From Rhodospirillaceae bacterium (GTDB taxonomy: Bacteria; Pseudomonadota; Alphaproteobacteria; MPNO01; UBA2964): a stretch of 64,000 bases of DNA. Each line of letters opens with the position of its first letter. Within the stretch, counting starts at the first letter, position 1. The DNA lies in the NCBI GenBank assembly GCA_002720855.1, contig PBIN01000014.1, positions 519,619 through 583,618 on the forward strand, given 5' to 3'. Below, piece by piece: positions 54,777-64,000 of this stretch. The notes under the pieces are model-generated. The model was not told the origin of the DNA. It searched no databases and saw only the letters and a list, made by a program, of their open reading frames with translations. Both the position numbers and the translations under genes were made by a program.

Positions 54777-55913
54777 CTAGGACTCCGCTACCGTTGCGCC
54801 GGCATCGTTCTCGGCATCAAACTTGGCGACAAATTCATCGAATGAACCATCCGCGATGGCCGCTCTTATTCCTTCCATCAATGATTGATAATAATGGAGG
54901 TTATGCAAGGTCAAAAGCATTCCGGCCAGCATCTCTCCCGCTTTTACAAGATGGTGTAGATAGGCCCGGCTGTAATTTGCGCATACCCGGCAGCTGCACG
55001 CCGCATCGAGTGGTTTGCTATCATCAGAATGCCGCGCGTTTCTCATATTGAGGAAACCGCCACGGACGAATGCCTGACCGGTTCTGCCAGATCGCGTCGG
55101 GATTACGCAGTCGAACATATCGATTCCTCTTCGGACGGCACCAACGATATCATCCGGTTTTCCGACACCCATGAGATAGTGAGGGCGTTCTTTTGGTAGG
55201 GCGGGAACAGTAATATCCAGAACGTTGAACATTTCATCTTGGGGTTCTCCGATTGCGAGCCCACCGACGGCATAGCCATCAAAGCCGGTATCTACTAGGC
55301 GGGCCGCTGACTCGCGACGAAGTTCGGGAAACATACTCCCCTGAACTATGCCGAAAATTCCGTATCCGGATCGTTCTTCAAAGGCCGCTTTGCTTCTTGA
55401 CGCCCACCGCATAGAGAGTTCCATAGATTGTCTGGCCATGTCCTCAGTCACCGGCCATTCGGTGCATTCGTCAAGAACCATCGTGATGTTTGAGTCGAGA
55501 AGATTCTGCACCTCAACAGATCGCTCCGGTGTTAGTTCGACTTTTGCGCCGTCGATATGTGACTGGAAGACGACGCCCTCTTCATTGATCGACCGGCGAT
55601 TAGCGAGTGAGAAGACTTGATACCCTCCGGAATCTGTCAAAATAGGTTTGTGCCAGTTCATAAATTTATGGAGACCACCAAGCTTTGCAATTCTCTCCGC
55701 TGTCGGGCGCAACATAAGATGATAGGTATTGCCGAGAATAATTTCCGCACCGGTCGCAGCGACGTCTTCGGGCATCATTGCTTTTACTGTCCCTGCCGTA
55801 CCGACAGGCATAAAGGCAGGGGTATTGATATCGCCATGCGCCGTCGACAGACGCCCGCGTCGGGCTTTGCCGTCGGTGGCTAAAACCTCAAATTCAATTC
55901 CGGGTTCAGTCAT
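54777..55913 (-). CDS. tgt: tRNA-guanine transglycosylase
   Basis: A 378-residue bacterial TGT that inserts preQ1 into the anticodon wobble position of GUN tRNAs. [10 protein letters not shown] holds a catalytic Asp; [33 protein letters not shown] the second; the zinc site is [17 protein letters not shown] (three Cys and a His). Its start overlaps the queA stop by 4 bp. Confidence 0.96.
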   Translation of the reverse strand: MTEPGIEFEVLATDGKARRGRLSTAHGDINTPAFMPVGTAGTVKAMMPEDVAATGAEIILGNTYHLMLRPTAERIAKLGGLHKFMNWHKPILTDSGGYQVFSLANRRSINEEGVVFQSHIDGAKVELTPERSVEVQNLLDSNITMVLDECTEWPVTEDMARQSMELSMRWASRSKAAFEERSGYGIFGIVQGSMFPELRRESAARLVDTGFDGYAVGGLAIGEPQDEMFNVLDITVPALPKERPHYLMGVGKPDDIVGAVRRGIDMFDCVIPTRSGRTGQAFVRGGFLNMRNARHSDDSKPLDAACSCRVCANYSRAYLHHLVKAGEMLAGMLLTLHNLHYYQSLMEGIRAAIADGSFDEFVAKFDAENDAGATVAES

Positions 55914-56941
55914 GAGATCTCGTCACGATCCAACAAACAGGCATCGCCATAGGAATAAAACCGGTAGCCTGAATTAATGGCATGTTGGTAGGCATCTTTC
56001 ATTCGTTCCAAGCCGGCGAAGGCGGACACCAGCATAAACAAGGTCGAGCACGGTAGATGAAAATTGGTCATCAATCTGTCAACTATCCGAAATTTATAGC
56101 CAGGTGTAATAAAAATGTCGGTGTCACCTTCGAAGGGCATCAACACGTCATTTTCGATAGACGCCGATTCCAGAAGTCGTAAAACCGTTGTTCCACAGGC
56201 AATAACCCGACCACCGGCTCCGCGTACGGCATTGATTTTCTCTGCGCCTGTTTGGTTTAACTTGCCCCATTCTGAATGCATCTTGTGATCTTCGGTATCA
56301 TCCACCTTTACAGGAAGAAAGGTGCCGGCCCCCACGTGAAGCGTTAGCTCAATAACTTCGACACCGCTATTCCTGATTTCCGTTAGAAGCTCTTCAGTAA
56401 AGTGCAGACCAGCGGTCGGCGCCGCCACAGCGCCCGCAGCTGCTGCATAGACCGTCTGGTAACTCTGATGGTCGGATTCATGACTGCCTGTTTTTCTGTC
56501 GATATAGGGAGGCAACGGCATAGAACCGTTTTCTTCCAGGCCTTTTGTAAATTCCTGACCCGAGAAATTTACAATGATTTCGCCGCTATCTAGTTTTTGG
56601 GAAATGCGGGCCGAAAAATCTTCGGCGAAATTAATGACATCGCCTGCCTTTAATTTCCGTGCCGGCCGGGCGAAAGCGCACCAGCTTCCATCTCTGTTCA
56701 ATTTGTGAAGAGTAATTTCAATCGACGTTTCATGGCGCTTCCCGCGTAGTCGCGCTGGAATGACTTTTGTGTTGTTCAGAACCAGCACATCGCCTGGAGA
56801 AAACAATCTCGGCAAGTCGCGAACGCACAAATCCGTAAAGACATTTCCAACATGCAAAAGTCGGGCAGAGTCTCGTGGGGATGCGGGTTGTTGAGCGATT
56901 AATTCTTTGGGTAGCTCAAAATCGAAGATGTCGGTTTTCAT
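55910..56941 (-). CDS. queA: S-adenosylmethionine:tRNA ribosyltransferase-isomerase
   Basis: A 343-residue enzyme that adds the ribosyl group of SAM to preQ1-tRNA, making epoxyqueuosine. [19 protein letters not shown] is the usual N terminus, so ATG 56941 was taken instead of the longer frame to 57004. [22 protein letters not shown] and [10 protein letters not shown] are family segments. It starts the queuosine operon. Confidence 0.95.
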   Translation of the reverse strand: MKTDIFDFELPKELIAQQPASPRDSARLLHVGNVFTDLCVRDLPRLFSPGDVLVLNNTKVIPARLRGKRHETSIEITLHKLNRDGSWCAFARPARKLKAGDVINFAEDFSARISQKLDSGEIIVNFSGQEFTKGLEENGSMPLPPYIDRKTGSHESDHQSYQTVYAAAAGAVAAPTAGLHFTEELLTEIRNSGVEVIELTLHVGAGTFLPVKVDDTEDHKMHSEWGKLNQTGAEKINAVRGAGGRVIACGTTVLRLLESASIENDVLMPFEGDTDIFITPGYKFRIVDRLMTNFHLPCSTLFMLVSAFAGLERMKDAYQHAINSGYRFYSYGDACLLDRDEIS

Positions 56942-57052
56942 ATTCTTAATAGGGTAAGCGCGACTATCGGCGTTCTTTAGCAGGTTTCGGCAATGCTGTG
57001 CCATCCACTATCAAACATGCTAAGGAGAGTTTCTGCACACCAAGATTTATGA

Positions 57053-57967
57053 ATGGCAAATTTCAAGTCTCGTATTACTGCGTTGTTCGCGCCTGTCCCT
57101 GACAATGCCAAGGGTGTTGGGCTTATGCTCAGCTCTGCGGGGTCAATTTCGGCTGCTAACGGAGCAGTACAATATTTGTCGCATAGCATCCATGTCTTTG
57201 AGATCGCATTTTTTCGACAACTCCTTGGTGTGATTTTTATGTCCGTGGTTTTTTTACGCGGTGGTTTGCGACCTTTGTTTACACAAAAGATCGGACTGCA
57301 TTTATTGCGGGCAGTACTCAACGTCGGTGCGATGCTGGCATTTTTTTATGGACTTAGTCTGGAGCCGTTGGCGAAGGTCGTTTCTTTGGGTCTGACATCG
57401 CCACTATTTGCAACTGTCGGTGCGGTTATATTCCTCAGAGAACGCATGACGCCACATCGGTGGATTGCACTTGCGATCGGTGTCGCTGGCGCATTGATTA
57501 TTCTCAGGCCCGGCGTGCAGGTGGTTTCTATTGGCGCGCTGATGGTCCTTGTTTCCAATATGCTCTGGGCATCAGCGCTCGTGGTTATCAAAGTGCTTAC
57601 CCGCACGGATTCTTCCGTTACCGTCGCCCTGTACGCCAGCCTGTTGCAGGCACCAATCGCTTTTGTTTTCGCGTTGTTTTTCTGGCAGTGGCCGACCGGT
57701 GAACAGCTCGCCTGGTTGGCGTTTATCGCCATTTTTGGGACTTTGTCACAGCTGGCGTTAACTGAAGCCTTCCGAAAAGCTGATGCGACACTGGTTTTGC
57801 CCGCAGATTTTACCAAGGTGATTTGGGCGAGCATGATCGGCTATTTCTTTTTCAATCAGATTCCCGAAATCTGGATTGGTATCGGCGCCGTCGTGATCTT
57901 TAGCGCGGTATTCTACAATACCTACTCAGATTCCCGGTCGCCCGACGTCGACAGTTCTAAACCGTAA
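57053..57967 (+). CDS. DMT/EamA-family transporter
   Basis: A 304-residue ten-helix membrane protein with two EamA repeats. It is divergent from queA. It is similar in layout to the one at 46768-47709. The substrate cannot be predicted; a queuosine role is not supported by the sequence. Its last 46 bp overlap the convergent peptidase gene. Confidence 0.85.
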   Translation: MANFKSRITALFAPVPDNAKGVGLMLSSAGSISAANGAVQYLSHSIHVFEIAFFRQLLGVIFMSVVFLRGGLRPLFTQKIGLHLLRAVLNVGAMLAFFYGLSLEPLAKVVSLGLTSPLFATVGAVIFLRERMTPHRWIALAIGVAGALIILRPGVQVVSIGALMVLVSNMLWASALVVIKVLTRTDSSVTVALYASLLQAPIAFVFALFFWQWPTGEQLAWLAFIAIFGTLSQLALTEAFRKADATLVLPADFTKVIWASMIGYFFFNQIPEIWIGIGAVVIFSAVFYNTYSDSRSPDVDSSKP

Positions 57968-58671
57968 CGATGCAGTTCATGGCCGTTATAGCGAAACCAG
58001 TTGCGGCCTTTCTCACAATCCTCAGATAGATTTTCGACGATCGTCCAGAAACGCGCCGAATGATTCATCTCGGCCAAATGAGCAACTTCGTGGGCAACCA
58101 AATAGTCGAAGGCAATTTCTGGTGCCATGATAATTCGCCATGAAAAGCTGAGATCGCCTGACGATGAACAACTACCCCAGCGGGTTGTCGTGTCGCGCAC
58201 GGATAGTCGACCATAGTGCCGGCCGAGCATTGCTGATTTTTGTTTTGCGAGGGACGCTATTTCACAACCTGCTTCGCGTCGGTACCAGTCCGTCACAGAG
58301 CGTGAAATTCGCGCTTTGGGACATGCGACTAAAAGCGCGTTCCCGTCTACCCTGACGTCGGCGCGCCCCGCGTCGCTGTGATCTATTCTAAGGAACCGGC
58401 CGAGTAGAGGAATTTCCGCACCATCCTGAAATGGGACTGGCTCTTCATATTTCGCCAAACGTTCTTCAAGCCACTCCGCCTTTTCTCGCAGAAACGCAAG
58501 TCCCTTTCGTCGGGACAGGCGACGGGGCAGGACAAGTTCAGCCTGACCCACTCCAGGCAGTATCCGAACCGCCACATTCCGCGCCCGATCGCTTGTTCTG
58601 ATTTTGACAACTGCTGTCTTGCCTGACGGCAATCTTAAAGCTGTACTGTCCGGGGTTGATGTTTGGGGCAT
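57922..58671 (-). CDS. YgjP-like metallopeptidase (DUF45/M48-related)
   Basis: A 249-residue protein with the HExxH zinc motif HEVAHLAEMNHSARFW near residue 193-207, preceded by DTTTRWGSCSSSGDLSFSWRI. It has no signal peptide. It overlaps the DMT gene (57922-57967) tail to tail. The substrate is unknown. Confidence 0.88.
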   Translation of the reverse strand: MPQTSTPDSTALRLPSGKTAVVKIRTSDRARNVAVRILPGVGQAELVLPRRLSRRKGLAFLREKAEWLEERLAKYEEPVPFQDGAEIPLLGRFLRIDHSDAGRADVRVDGNALLVACPKARISRSVTDWYRREAGCEIASLAKQKSAMLGRHYGRLSVRDTTTRWGSCSSSGDLSFSWRIIMAPEIAFDYLVAHEVAHLAEMNHSARFWTIVENLSEDCEKGRNWFRYNGHELHRYGLELSTSGDRESE

Positions 58672-58702
58672 TGATTACATGATTGCCGATTGAGCCAGTA
58701 GG

Positions 58703-59188
58703 ATGCAAGAAGACCTGACCTCACAGCAGCTTGGGGCTTATGTTCTTTCGATCAAACTGCAGCGTTCCTTTTGCGGTAAAGTCGGCGCATTGGGCGATGT
58801 TGATTTGTCTCCCGGGCACTATTTCTATTTTGGCAGTGCCCGCGGCCCAGGCGGACTAGCGGCACGATTGAGTCGCCATGTCCGAATGAAGAAAACAATT
58901 CATTGGCATGTCGATCATCTAACCACCTTTGGTCAGGTCACTGAGATCTTGGCGGTCGAAGGCGGGGACGAATGTGATCTTCGACATTTGGCTATGCAAT
59001 TGAATTCGATTTCCGTGCCGGTTACCGGCTTCGGTAGCAGCGACTGTCCTCGATGTCCTGCCCATCTTCTCGCTTCAGAAGAAGAAGCGTCGGAAACCTT
59101 ATTTTTGCTCGCGGGAAAGACCGGCGGGAGACTCTATTCAGCTGAGTCCTTTTTACCGATTACGGCTGCACAACCTTCTACGGTTTGA
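58703..59188 (+). CDS. GIY-YIG-like DUF123 protein
   Basis: A 161-residue protein. GAYVLSIKLQRS at the start and HYFYFGSARGPGGLAARLSRHVR match the DUF123/GIY-YIG superfamily, and CPRCPAHLLASEE has a possible metal-binding Cys pair. Whether it cuts DNA is unknown. It overlaps the convergent DUF1932 dehydrogenase gene by 55 bp. Confidence 0.85.
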   Translation: MQEDLTSQQLGAYVLSIKLQRSFCGKVGALGDVDLSPGHYFYFGSARGPGGLAARLSRHVRMKKTIHWHVDHLTTFGQVTEILAVEGGDECDLRHLAMQLNSISVPVTGFGSSDCPRCPAHLLASEEEASETLFLLAGKTGGRLYSAESFLPITAAQPSTV

Positions 59189-60036
59189 CGCAGAGTTCTG
59201 CTCTTGTCGACAGTTTCACGAATTTCGGAGGCGTAAGGCGACTCGGTCATAAGGTCGTATAAGCTTGCAGACCCATTGTGGAAGCCACTTGGCAAATTCA
59301 CAGCGCTCATGGTCTTGGCGATCTCCTTCATCTCACCGATATAGCGATCGGAAACCGCTGGCAGCGCAGGTGTAAGCGCTTCCATACGCTTGTACATGGC
59401 ACCTTGGCTCGAACTTAGCTCGGCATGAAGCTCATCAGCAATATCCAGCTTCTCCGCCGCCATCAGCATCGCCGCATGGAGCGCGCTCGTGCCTTTGGTA
59501 ATGCCCGCGTAACACATTTTTACAGCTGAAGCCTTACCGGCCACCGGTCCACATTGTTTTATTTCGATGCCCATACCATCAAAGATATCCATTTCCGCAG
59601 CGCCGCTTCCGCTCACATAAAATCTTGTAGGAGCCGCAGCGCCGGGTGGGTTGCCGACGATGCCACCATCTATATAGGCGGCGCCTGCTGCTTCGATCGT
59701 TGCACCAATCTGTGCAGCTGTTTCCGGGGATATCGCATTACAATCGAAATAGGGTGGTGTATGGCCTGTTTCAGTCATGGCAGCGGCGACGCGCTCAGCC
59801 TGCGCCAATGCATCACCCGGCGGCAATATTGAGAACACGATGTCCGCTTCCGCCAAAACCGATGCGATGGTTCCGCAATCCCGAAATCCAACTGCCGCGG
59901 CCCTTTTCCGCGACGTTTCGCTGCGTCCTTCGAGCGCAGTTACGATGTCGAAGCCATGTTCCTGAAAGGCTTTACCGGTAGCAGCACCCATTTCGCCCGG
60001 ACTCAAAATTGCGATGGTTTTGATCGTCATGGTCAA
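59134..60036 (-). CDS. NAD(P)-dependent oxidoreductase, DUF1932-type
   Basis: A 300-residue 6-phosphogluconate-dehydrogenase-related protein. AILSPGEMGAATGKAFQEHG is the cofactor-binding segment; the C-terminal helical domain (from about 190) contains KMCYAGITKGTSAL. The substrate is unknown. It lies 50 bp upstream of the MFS gene stop on the same strand. Confidence 0.88.
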   Translation of the reverse strand: MTMTIKTIAILSPGEMGAATGKAFQEHGFDIVTALEGRSETSRKRAAAVGFRDCGTIASVLAEADIVFSILPPGDALAQAERVAAAMTETGHTPPYFDCNAISPETAAQIGATIEAAGAAYIDGGIVGNPPGAAAPTRFYVSGSGAAEMDIFDGMGIEIKQCGPVAGKASAVKMCYAGITKGTSALHAAMLMAAEKLDIADELHAELSSSQGAMYKRMEALTPALPAVSDRYIGEMKEIAKTMSAVNLPSGFHNGSASLYDLMTESPYASEIRETVDKSRTLRQTVEGCAAVIGKKDSAE

Positions 60037-60086
60037 ATCCTTTGAATTTCCATTTTTTCAATATTAGGGATGACGGATGTGCTGTG

Positions 60087-61532
60087 CTAGCGTCCGGTGC
60101 GAAATTTCCAGCCCCATCCCACGGCTCGATAGCAGACGATGGCAGCGATCGCCGGAAGGAGGGCTGTTAAACCCAGCACCCAGGCAGCGACGTGTTGAAT
60201 GGTCTCTTTGGACATCCCCCCGTCTAATCCGGCGCTGTTTGCTACCAGACCTGCAGCCGCCGCTCCGAAGGCGACGCCTAGGGCCCTAATCGTAGGCATT
60301 GCTGCCGCTGTTATTCCTTCCTCTCCTTCGCGTGCGACCGCCATTCCGTAATTCGTCATCAAAACATTCGTGATACCGATGCCGAACCCGACCAAGGTAA
60401 CCCAAACGGTAATCCACACCAAAGTCCCGGAAAGAATTGATAAGGTAAAAGCGACCGTCGTTGCGGCTGCGAATACCATGCCTAAGACAGACCCACTTCT
60501 TTCCCACATTCCCGTCCAGCCAGCGACCGCGATTGATCCGATTGTCCAACCAGTAGAAAACACGAGCGACAAATAACCTAAATATAGTGGTGTGACTTGG
60601 TGCAATTCCTGAAGGAAAAGAGGCGCAAATATCAATAGCGTTGTGTAGGTGATTGAAATCAAAAAGTACGACCAATAGGCCAATCCGACAGGTGCGAATA
60701 TTGAAAGGGCTTTGCTTGGAAAAAGTTTGGTTTCGGATGCCTCGTCCCGTTGAAACGTTTGCCAGACGAGGAATGTAGCGAGGACGATGAGCAATGCGCT
60801 TGTCATTGGCGTCTTGAACTGACTGGTGAGTCCGACGGACATGACACCCGCCGCCAGTAATAGAAGCCGCCGCCACGGCAGTTGCGCTTGGGTCTCTGAA
60901 CCCGATTTTTCTGGTATAAGCTGCCACGACATTGCGACGAAAGCGATCACGAAAGGTGCTTGTGCCCAAAAGGCCCCGCGCCAGTAATCGATCTCGGCGA
61001 ATACGCCGCCAATACCGGGTCCAAAAAGCGAAGCCACAGTCCATGTTGTTGATACCGTTGCAAGAATTCGCGTTCTAATGGAGGGTCCATAAAGGTCGCT
61101 AATCAATGCCATCGACTGGGCAATGACCAATCCGCCGCCAATTCCTTTTACAACGCGGGCGACAAGAAGAGTTCCCATATCTGGCGGGATGGCGCAGGCG
61201 ATGGTTCCCACGAGTAGGATTATACCGCCCCAGACATAACCTCGACGCGTACCCAAACGCGCCCGAATATGGCCGCCAGCAGCCGACCCCACGATGGTAC
61301 CAACCATATAGAGCATCGATGTCCACGCATAAAATGAGATGCCTCCAATATCCGCGACTACAGTCGGCATAATTGTCGTGATCACAAATATGTCGATGGC
61401 ATGTAGGGCTATTCCGAGATTAAGGAGGATTGTATAGGGGCCCAGACCATTCCGAAGAAGGTCCATCCAGCTTGATTTCTCGTCTTTGGTTTTGTCCGAA
61501 GGAGATTCGGTGGAGGGTGGACTATCTGACAT
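60087..61532 (-). CDS. MFS transporter, DHA2-like
   Basis: A ~481-residue protein with about 14 hydrophobic segments. The motif near GGHIRARLGTRRGYVWGG and the YLVGTIVGS-type loop fit DHA2/EmrB drug-proton antiporters. The ATG at 61532 gives a Ser/Asp-rich N terminus; the upstream in-frame start at 61568 is less likely. It is divergent from the luciferase-like gene, 56 bp apart. It may export a metabolite. Confidence 0.88.
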   Translation of the reverse strand: MSDSPPSTESPSDKTKDEKSSWMDLLRNGLGPYTILLNLGIALHAIDIFVITTIMPTVVADIGGISFYAWTSMLYMVGTIVGSAAGGHIRARLGTRRGYVWGGIILLVGTIACAIPPDMGTLLVARVVKGIGGGLVIAQSMALISDLYGPSIRTRILATVSTTWTVASLFGPGIGGVFAEIDYWRGAFWAQAPFVIAFVAMSWQLIPEKSGSETQAQLPWRRLLLLAAGVMSVGLTSQFKTPMTSALLIVLATFLVWQTFQRDEASETKLFPSKALSIFAPVGLAYWSYFLISITYTTLLIFAPLFLQELHQVTPLYLGYLSLVFSTGWTIGSIAVAGWTGMWERSGSVLGMVFAAATTVAFTLSILSGTLVWITVWVTLVGFGIGITNVLMTNYGMAVAREGEEGITAAAMPTIRALGVAFGAAAAGLVANSAGLDGGMSKETIQHVAAWVLGLTALLPAIAAIVCYRAVGWGWKFRTGR

Positions 61533-61588
61533 CAATGCAGTGTATGCGGCGCGGTGCAATTCACGCAATGTCCGTCTAAAATGGGGCT

Positions 61589-62623
61589 ATGACCAAACTA
61601 AGTGTTCTGGATCAATCACCAATTCGCAGCGGGGCGACACCGGCGGATGCCCTGAGCGATACGCTTGCTCTTGCCGAACACGTAGACCGTTTGGGTTATC
61701 ACCGGTACTGGCTCGCAGAGCATCACAGCAGCAATGGGCTCGCGGGTGCAGCGCCGGAGATTATGATCCCTCAGGTTGCCGGACGAACGCATGGAATCCG
61801 CGTGGGATCGGGCGGCGTCATGCTCAGCCATTATAGCCCCCTCAAGGTTGCGGAAGCATTTCGGACGATTGAGACGTTATTTCCAGGACGGATTGATCTC
61901 GGAATAGGGCGCGCTCCCGGCAGCGACCATATTACGGATCAAGCGCTGCAAACCGGACCGGGAGCATCGGGGCCGGAGCACTACCCGGTCCAGGTCCGCG
62001 ACATGATGGGTTATCTCGCGGGAAGCCTTCCTGAAGATCATCCATTCGCCAATGTTCGAGCGCAACCGGCTGGACCAACAGTTCCGGATGTTTGGATGTT
62101 GGGATCGAGCGATCAAAGCGCATCGCTCGCAGCTTACTTCGGCGTACCATTCTCCTTTGCCCATTTTATCGTCGCCGAAGGCGGTCCCGAAGCAGTCGCG
62201 GCATATCGGGAGAACTACCGTCCTTCCGAATCCTGGCCGGAGCCGATTGCCAATATTGGTGTGTTTGCAATTGCTGCGGACACGGAAGATGACGCTGAAC
62301 GGTTGATGAAATGCCGCGACCTTTCTTCGGTTCGACAACGCACCGGCCGGGCCGGGCCAGTGCCTTCCGTCGAGGAAGCTGAAACTTATGAATACACCCC
62401 GCAGGAGGAGGCATTACGCCGCTACAATCGACAGCGTTGCATCTGGGGGACGGGCGAGCAGGTTCGCGACGGTCTGCTTGAACTTGGCCAACTCTATGAC
62501 ATCGACGAGTTTATCGTTCTCACAATTTGCCCGACGCTGGAAGCAAGATTGCGTTCTTACGAATTACTTGCGGATGCTTTCGAATTGGAGGCAAGGGACG
62601 TTACCGCCTCTGCCGCAGAATAA
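61589..62623 (+). CDS. LLM class flavin-dependent oxidoreductase, MsnO8-like group
   Basis: A 344-residue bacterial-luciferase-like protein. LSVLDQSPIRSG at the start and EHVDRLGYHRYWLAEHHSSNGLAG are signatures of the luciferase family oxidoreductase group 1. It probably uses reduced FMN, supplied by another protein. The substrate is unknown. Confidence 0.9.
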   Translation: MTKLSVLDQSPIRSGATPADALSDTLALAEHVDRLGYHRYWLAEHHSSNGLAGAAPEIMIPQVAGRTHGIRVGSGGVMLSHYSPLKVAEAFRTIETLFPGRIDLGIGRAPGSDHITDQALQTGPGASGPEHYPVQVRDMMGYLAGSLPEDHPFANVRAQPAGPTVPDVWMLGSSDQSASLAAYFGVPFSFAHFIVAEGGPEAVAAYRENYRPSESWPEPIANIGVFAIAADTEDDAERLMKCRDLSSVRQRTGRAGPVPSVEEAETYEYTPQEEALRRYNRQRCIWGTGEQVRDGLLELGQLYDIDEFIVLTICPTLEARLRSYELLADAFELEARDVTASAAE

Positions 62624-62732
62624 TAAACAATTTCAGTAATTTATATCTAAAATTCCAACAATTTCTGGGCTGATTGGAAACGATTTTTAATGCTGTCCGG
62701 CTAGCGTGAGCCCCGAATGACGGGGAATATTT

Positions 62733-63989
62733 ATGGCGAGCACTGCCAGACAACATCAGGACCTTAGCAGTATTCTTCAGAGCGAAGATTCTTCTGCTTG
62801 GTTGGAACTTGCCGTAGACCCAACGACACCCCCTGAAGTCCTTTACTTTCTTGCAGAGAACGGCGAAGTCGATATACGGCGGGCCGTCGCTGAAAATTCT
62901 TCAACCCCTAACCAAGCCGATGTTTTCTTGTCGCGGGACGACGATGTGTCCGTGAGATGCGCTCTGGCACGAAAGATCGTCGGCGAAGGATTGGATCACG
63001 AAGCTCGAAGCAATCTTTGGCGTATGGGATTTACAATTTTAGAAACGTTGTTGCGGGACAAGGTCGTTGGTGTCCGCAAAATTCTTTCTGAGGCATTTTG
63101 CACGTCACATGATGCGCCACGACAGATTGTTGTTGGTTTGGCAGGTGATAAGGCAAGCGATGTCGCAGCACCGATTTTATCCGGATCGCCTATTTTGACC
63201 GAGGATGATTTAGCTGCCTTTATTCAAGATGATGCTCCCGACTGGGCTAAATCCGCAGTCGCAAGTCGGACCGATCTCTCTCCTCATCTTTGCGATATTT
63301 TGATCAGCGATGAATGTCCTGAGGTGATGACTGGACTGGCAGAAAATCTCAGCGTGAATCTGGATGAACCCGTGCTCGAGAAAATGGTTCAAAAGTCTGA
63401 GTCCGTTCCTGAAATTCAACCAGCATTGGTTAAACGGCACGACCTGACCGACAATGTACTGGTACGGATGGCCAAATTTGTCGCTGCTCCCTTGCTTTCT
63501 AAATTATGTCTTGGCCGTGCTGTTGATGCTGGTGTTGCGGCAAGGATGAACCGGGCGATTGAAAGCCGCAGCGATCAACCCGCGGAACGCGTAGTTTCAA
63601 ATTCGTTGAATGCAGAGCCTGTATCAAATGCCGGTCAGGCTGGGGGAGAAGCACCGCGTCACCGAGCCAAACACTTGTTTGAGAATGAGAAGCTGACCGA
63701 CGAATCCGTTGCAGCAGCACTTGATAAGAAGAATTTGGAATTTGTCTTGGCGGCACTTGCTTTGAGAGCCGGCCTTCCAATGCCCACTGTCGAGCGTATG
63801 GTCCGCGTTCAAAGTGTAAAAACGATCGTTGCACTGGCCTGGAAGGCGGGTTTTAGCGCGCGTTTTGCAATGGATCTGCAACGCGATCTGGCCTTCATAT
63901 CACCCAACAAGGTCATGAATGCGCGGGACGGTATTGATTTCCCGATGCGCACCGATGAGATGGAATACCAGCTTTCTCTTTTCGAATAA
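62733..63989 (+). CDS. DUF2336 domain-containing protein
   Basis: A 418-residue helical-repeat protein. Residues 10-300 carry HEAT/leucine-rich-repeat-like units, such as EVLYFLAENGEVDIRRAVAENSSTPNQADVFLSRDDDVSVRCALARKI, and DUF2336 is known from Alphaproteobacteria. The function is unknown; other DUF2336 proteins lie near motility or second-messenger genes. It starts 109 bp after the LLM gene and ends 11 bp before the window edge. Confidence 0.88.
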   Translation: MASTARQHQDLSSILQSEDSSAWLELAVDPTTPPEVLYFLAENGEVDIRRAVAENSSTPNQADVFLSRDDDVSVRCALARKIVGEGLDHEARSNLWRMGFTILETLLRDKVVGVRKILSEAFCTSHDAPRQIVVGLAGDKASDVAAPILSGSPILTEDDLAAFIQDDAPDWAKSAVASRTDLSPHLCDILISDECPEVMTGLAENLSVNLDEPVLEKMVQKSESVPEIQPALVKRHDLTDNVLVRMAKFVAAPLLSKLCLGRAVDAGVAARMNRAIESRSDQPAERVVSNSLNAEPVSNAGQAGGEAPRHRAKHLFENEKLTDESVAAALDKKNLEFVLAALALRAGLPMPTVERMVRVQSVKTIVALAWKAGFSARFAMDLQRDLAFISPNKVMNARDGIDFPMRTDEMEYQLSLFE

Positions 63990-64000
63990 CCTCTAATTCT

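Noticed and set aside
60286-61044. 252-codon minus-strand frame within the MFS gene
   Set aside because: It is another frame of the same strand as the MFS transporter, Arg/Trp-rich and with no transmembrane pattern.

Overview
The window reads as chromosomal DNA of an alphaproteobacterium. The evidence is its gene content and small-protein families: two RpoH-type sigma factors, a DUF1491 protein, a DUF6476-like protein, a DUF6460-like protein, UbiK, a DUF2336 protein, an MidA-type methyltransferase, HisZ, and a serC-serA operon with a leader whose last stem covers the serC ribosome-binding site. Proteins most resemble Rhodospirillales-type lineages, probably aquatic, but this is inferred from recognition and not from a phylogeny. 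Base composition looks close to 50% G+C throughout and no phage, insertion sequence or CRISPR array was seen. About 70 protein genes and one tRNA are supported.

Layout. 1-6.1 kb: 3' part of an M48 protease with a lipoprotein, then a minus-strand block ychF, pth, rplY (L25), prs and a lipoprotein. 6.1-11.6 kb: minus-strand chain fhs, hldD, lgt, a MidA-like methyltransferase and pgeF. 11.8-18.5 kb: ubiK, a YbjN-like protein, proC, an RpoH paralogue, a TetR/COQ9-like protein, an SGNH hydrolase and an OmpR/EnvZ-like two-component pair. 18.7-26.7 kb: serC-serA, a carbonic-anhydrase-like protein without its usual metal ligands, a Rieske dioxygenase alpha/beta pair, hisZ-purA. 26.8-33 kb: a membrane-anchored pseudokinase with a partner membrane protein, rpoH with a candidate sigma-32 promoter, rluD, tRNA-Glu(CUC), a minimal K+ channel and a 51-residue basic protein. 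33-39.2 kb: an RhlE helicase, then a divergent metabolic cluster (flavoprotein plus split ThDP decarboxylase on one side; zinc-ribbon protein, TauD-type dioxygenase and cupin on the other). 39.2-42.3 kb: queC with a VUT/YhhQ transporter, small membrane proteins, a D-2-hydroxyacid dehydrogenase. 42.4-49.5 kb: DUF1491, DUF1501/DUF1800 pair, an epimerase, a DMT exporter, an SDR and an aldo/keto reductase broken by a 7-bp tandem duplication. 49.6-53 kb: a PEP-CTERM metalloprotease, a degenerate S1C protease with a PDZ domain and a second PEP-CTERM-like surface protein. 53.1-57 kb: queA-tgt-queF-queG. 57-64 kb: DMT transporter, YgjP-like peptidase, GIY-YIG-like protein, DUF1932 dehydrogenase, MFS transporter, luciferase-like monooxygenase and a DUF2336 protein.

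The genes form several functional sets: serine biosynthesis (serC-serA), heat-shock control (two RpoH proteins), queuosine synthesis and salvage in two loci (queC-VUT and queA-tgt-queF-queG), and envelope biogenesis (lgt, hldD, pgeF, lipoproteins). The most unusual content is the set of proteins that keep a family fold but have lost catalytic residues (carbonic anhydrase, kinase, S1C protease), the unassigned ThDP/flavin/TauD/cupin cluster, the tandem-duplication frameshift, and three or more tiny genes that length cut-offs would miss.
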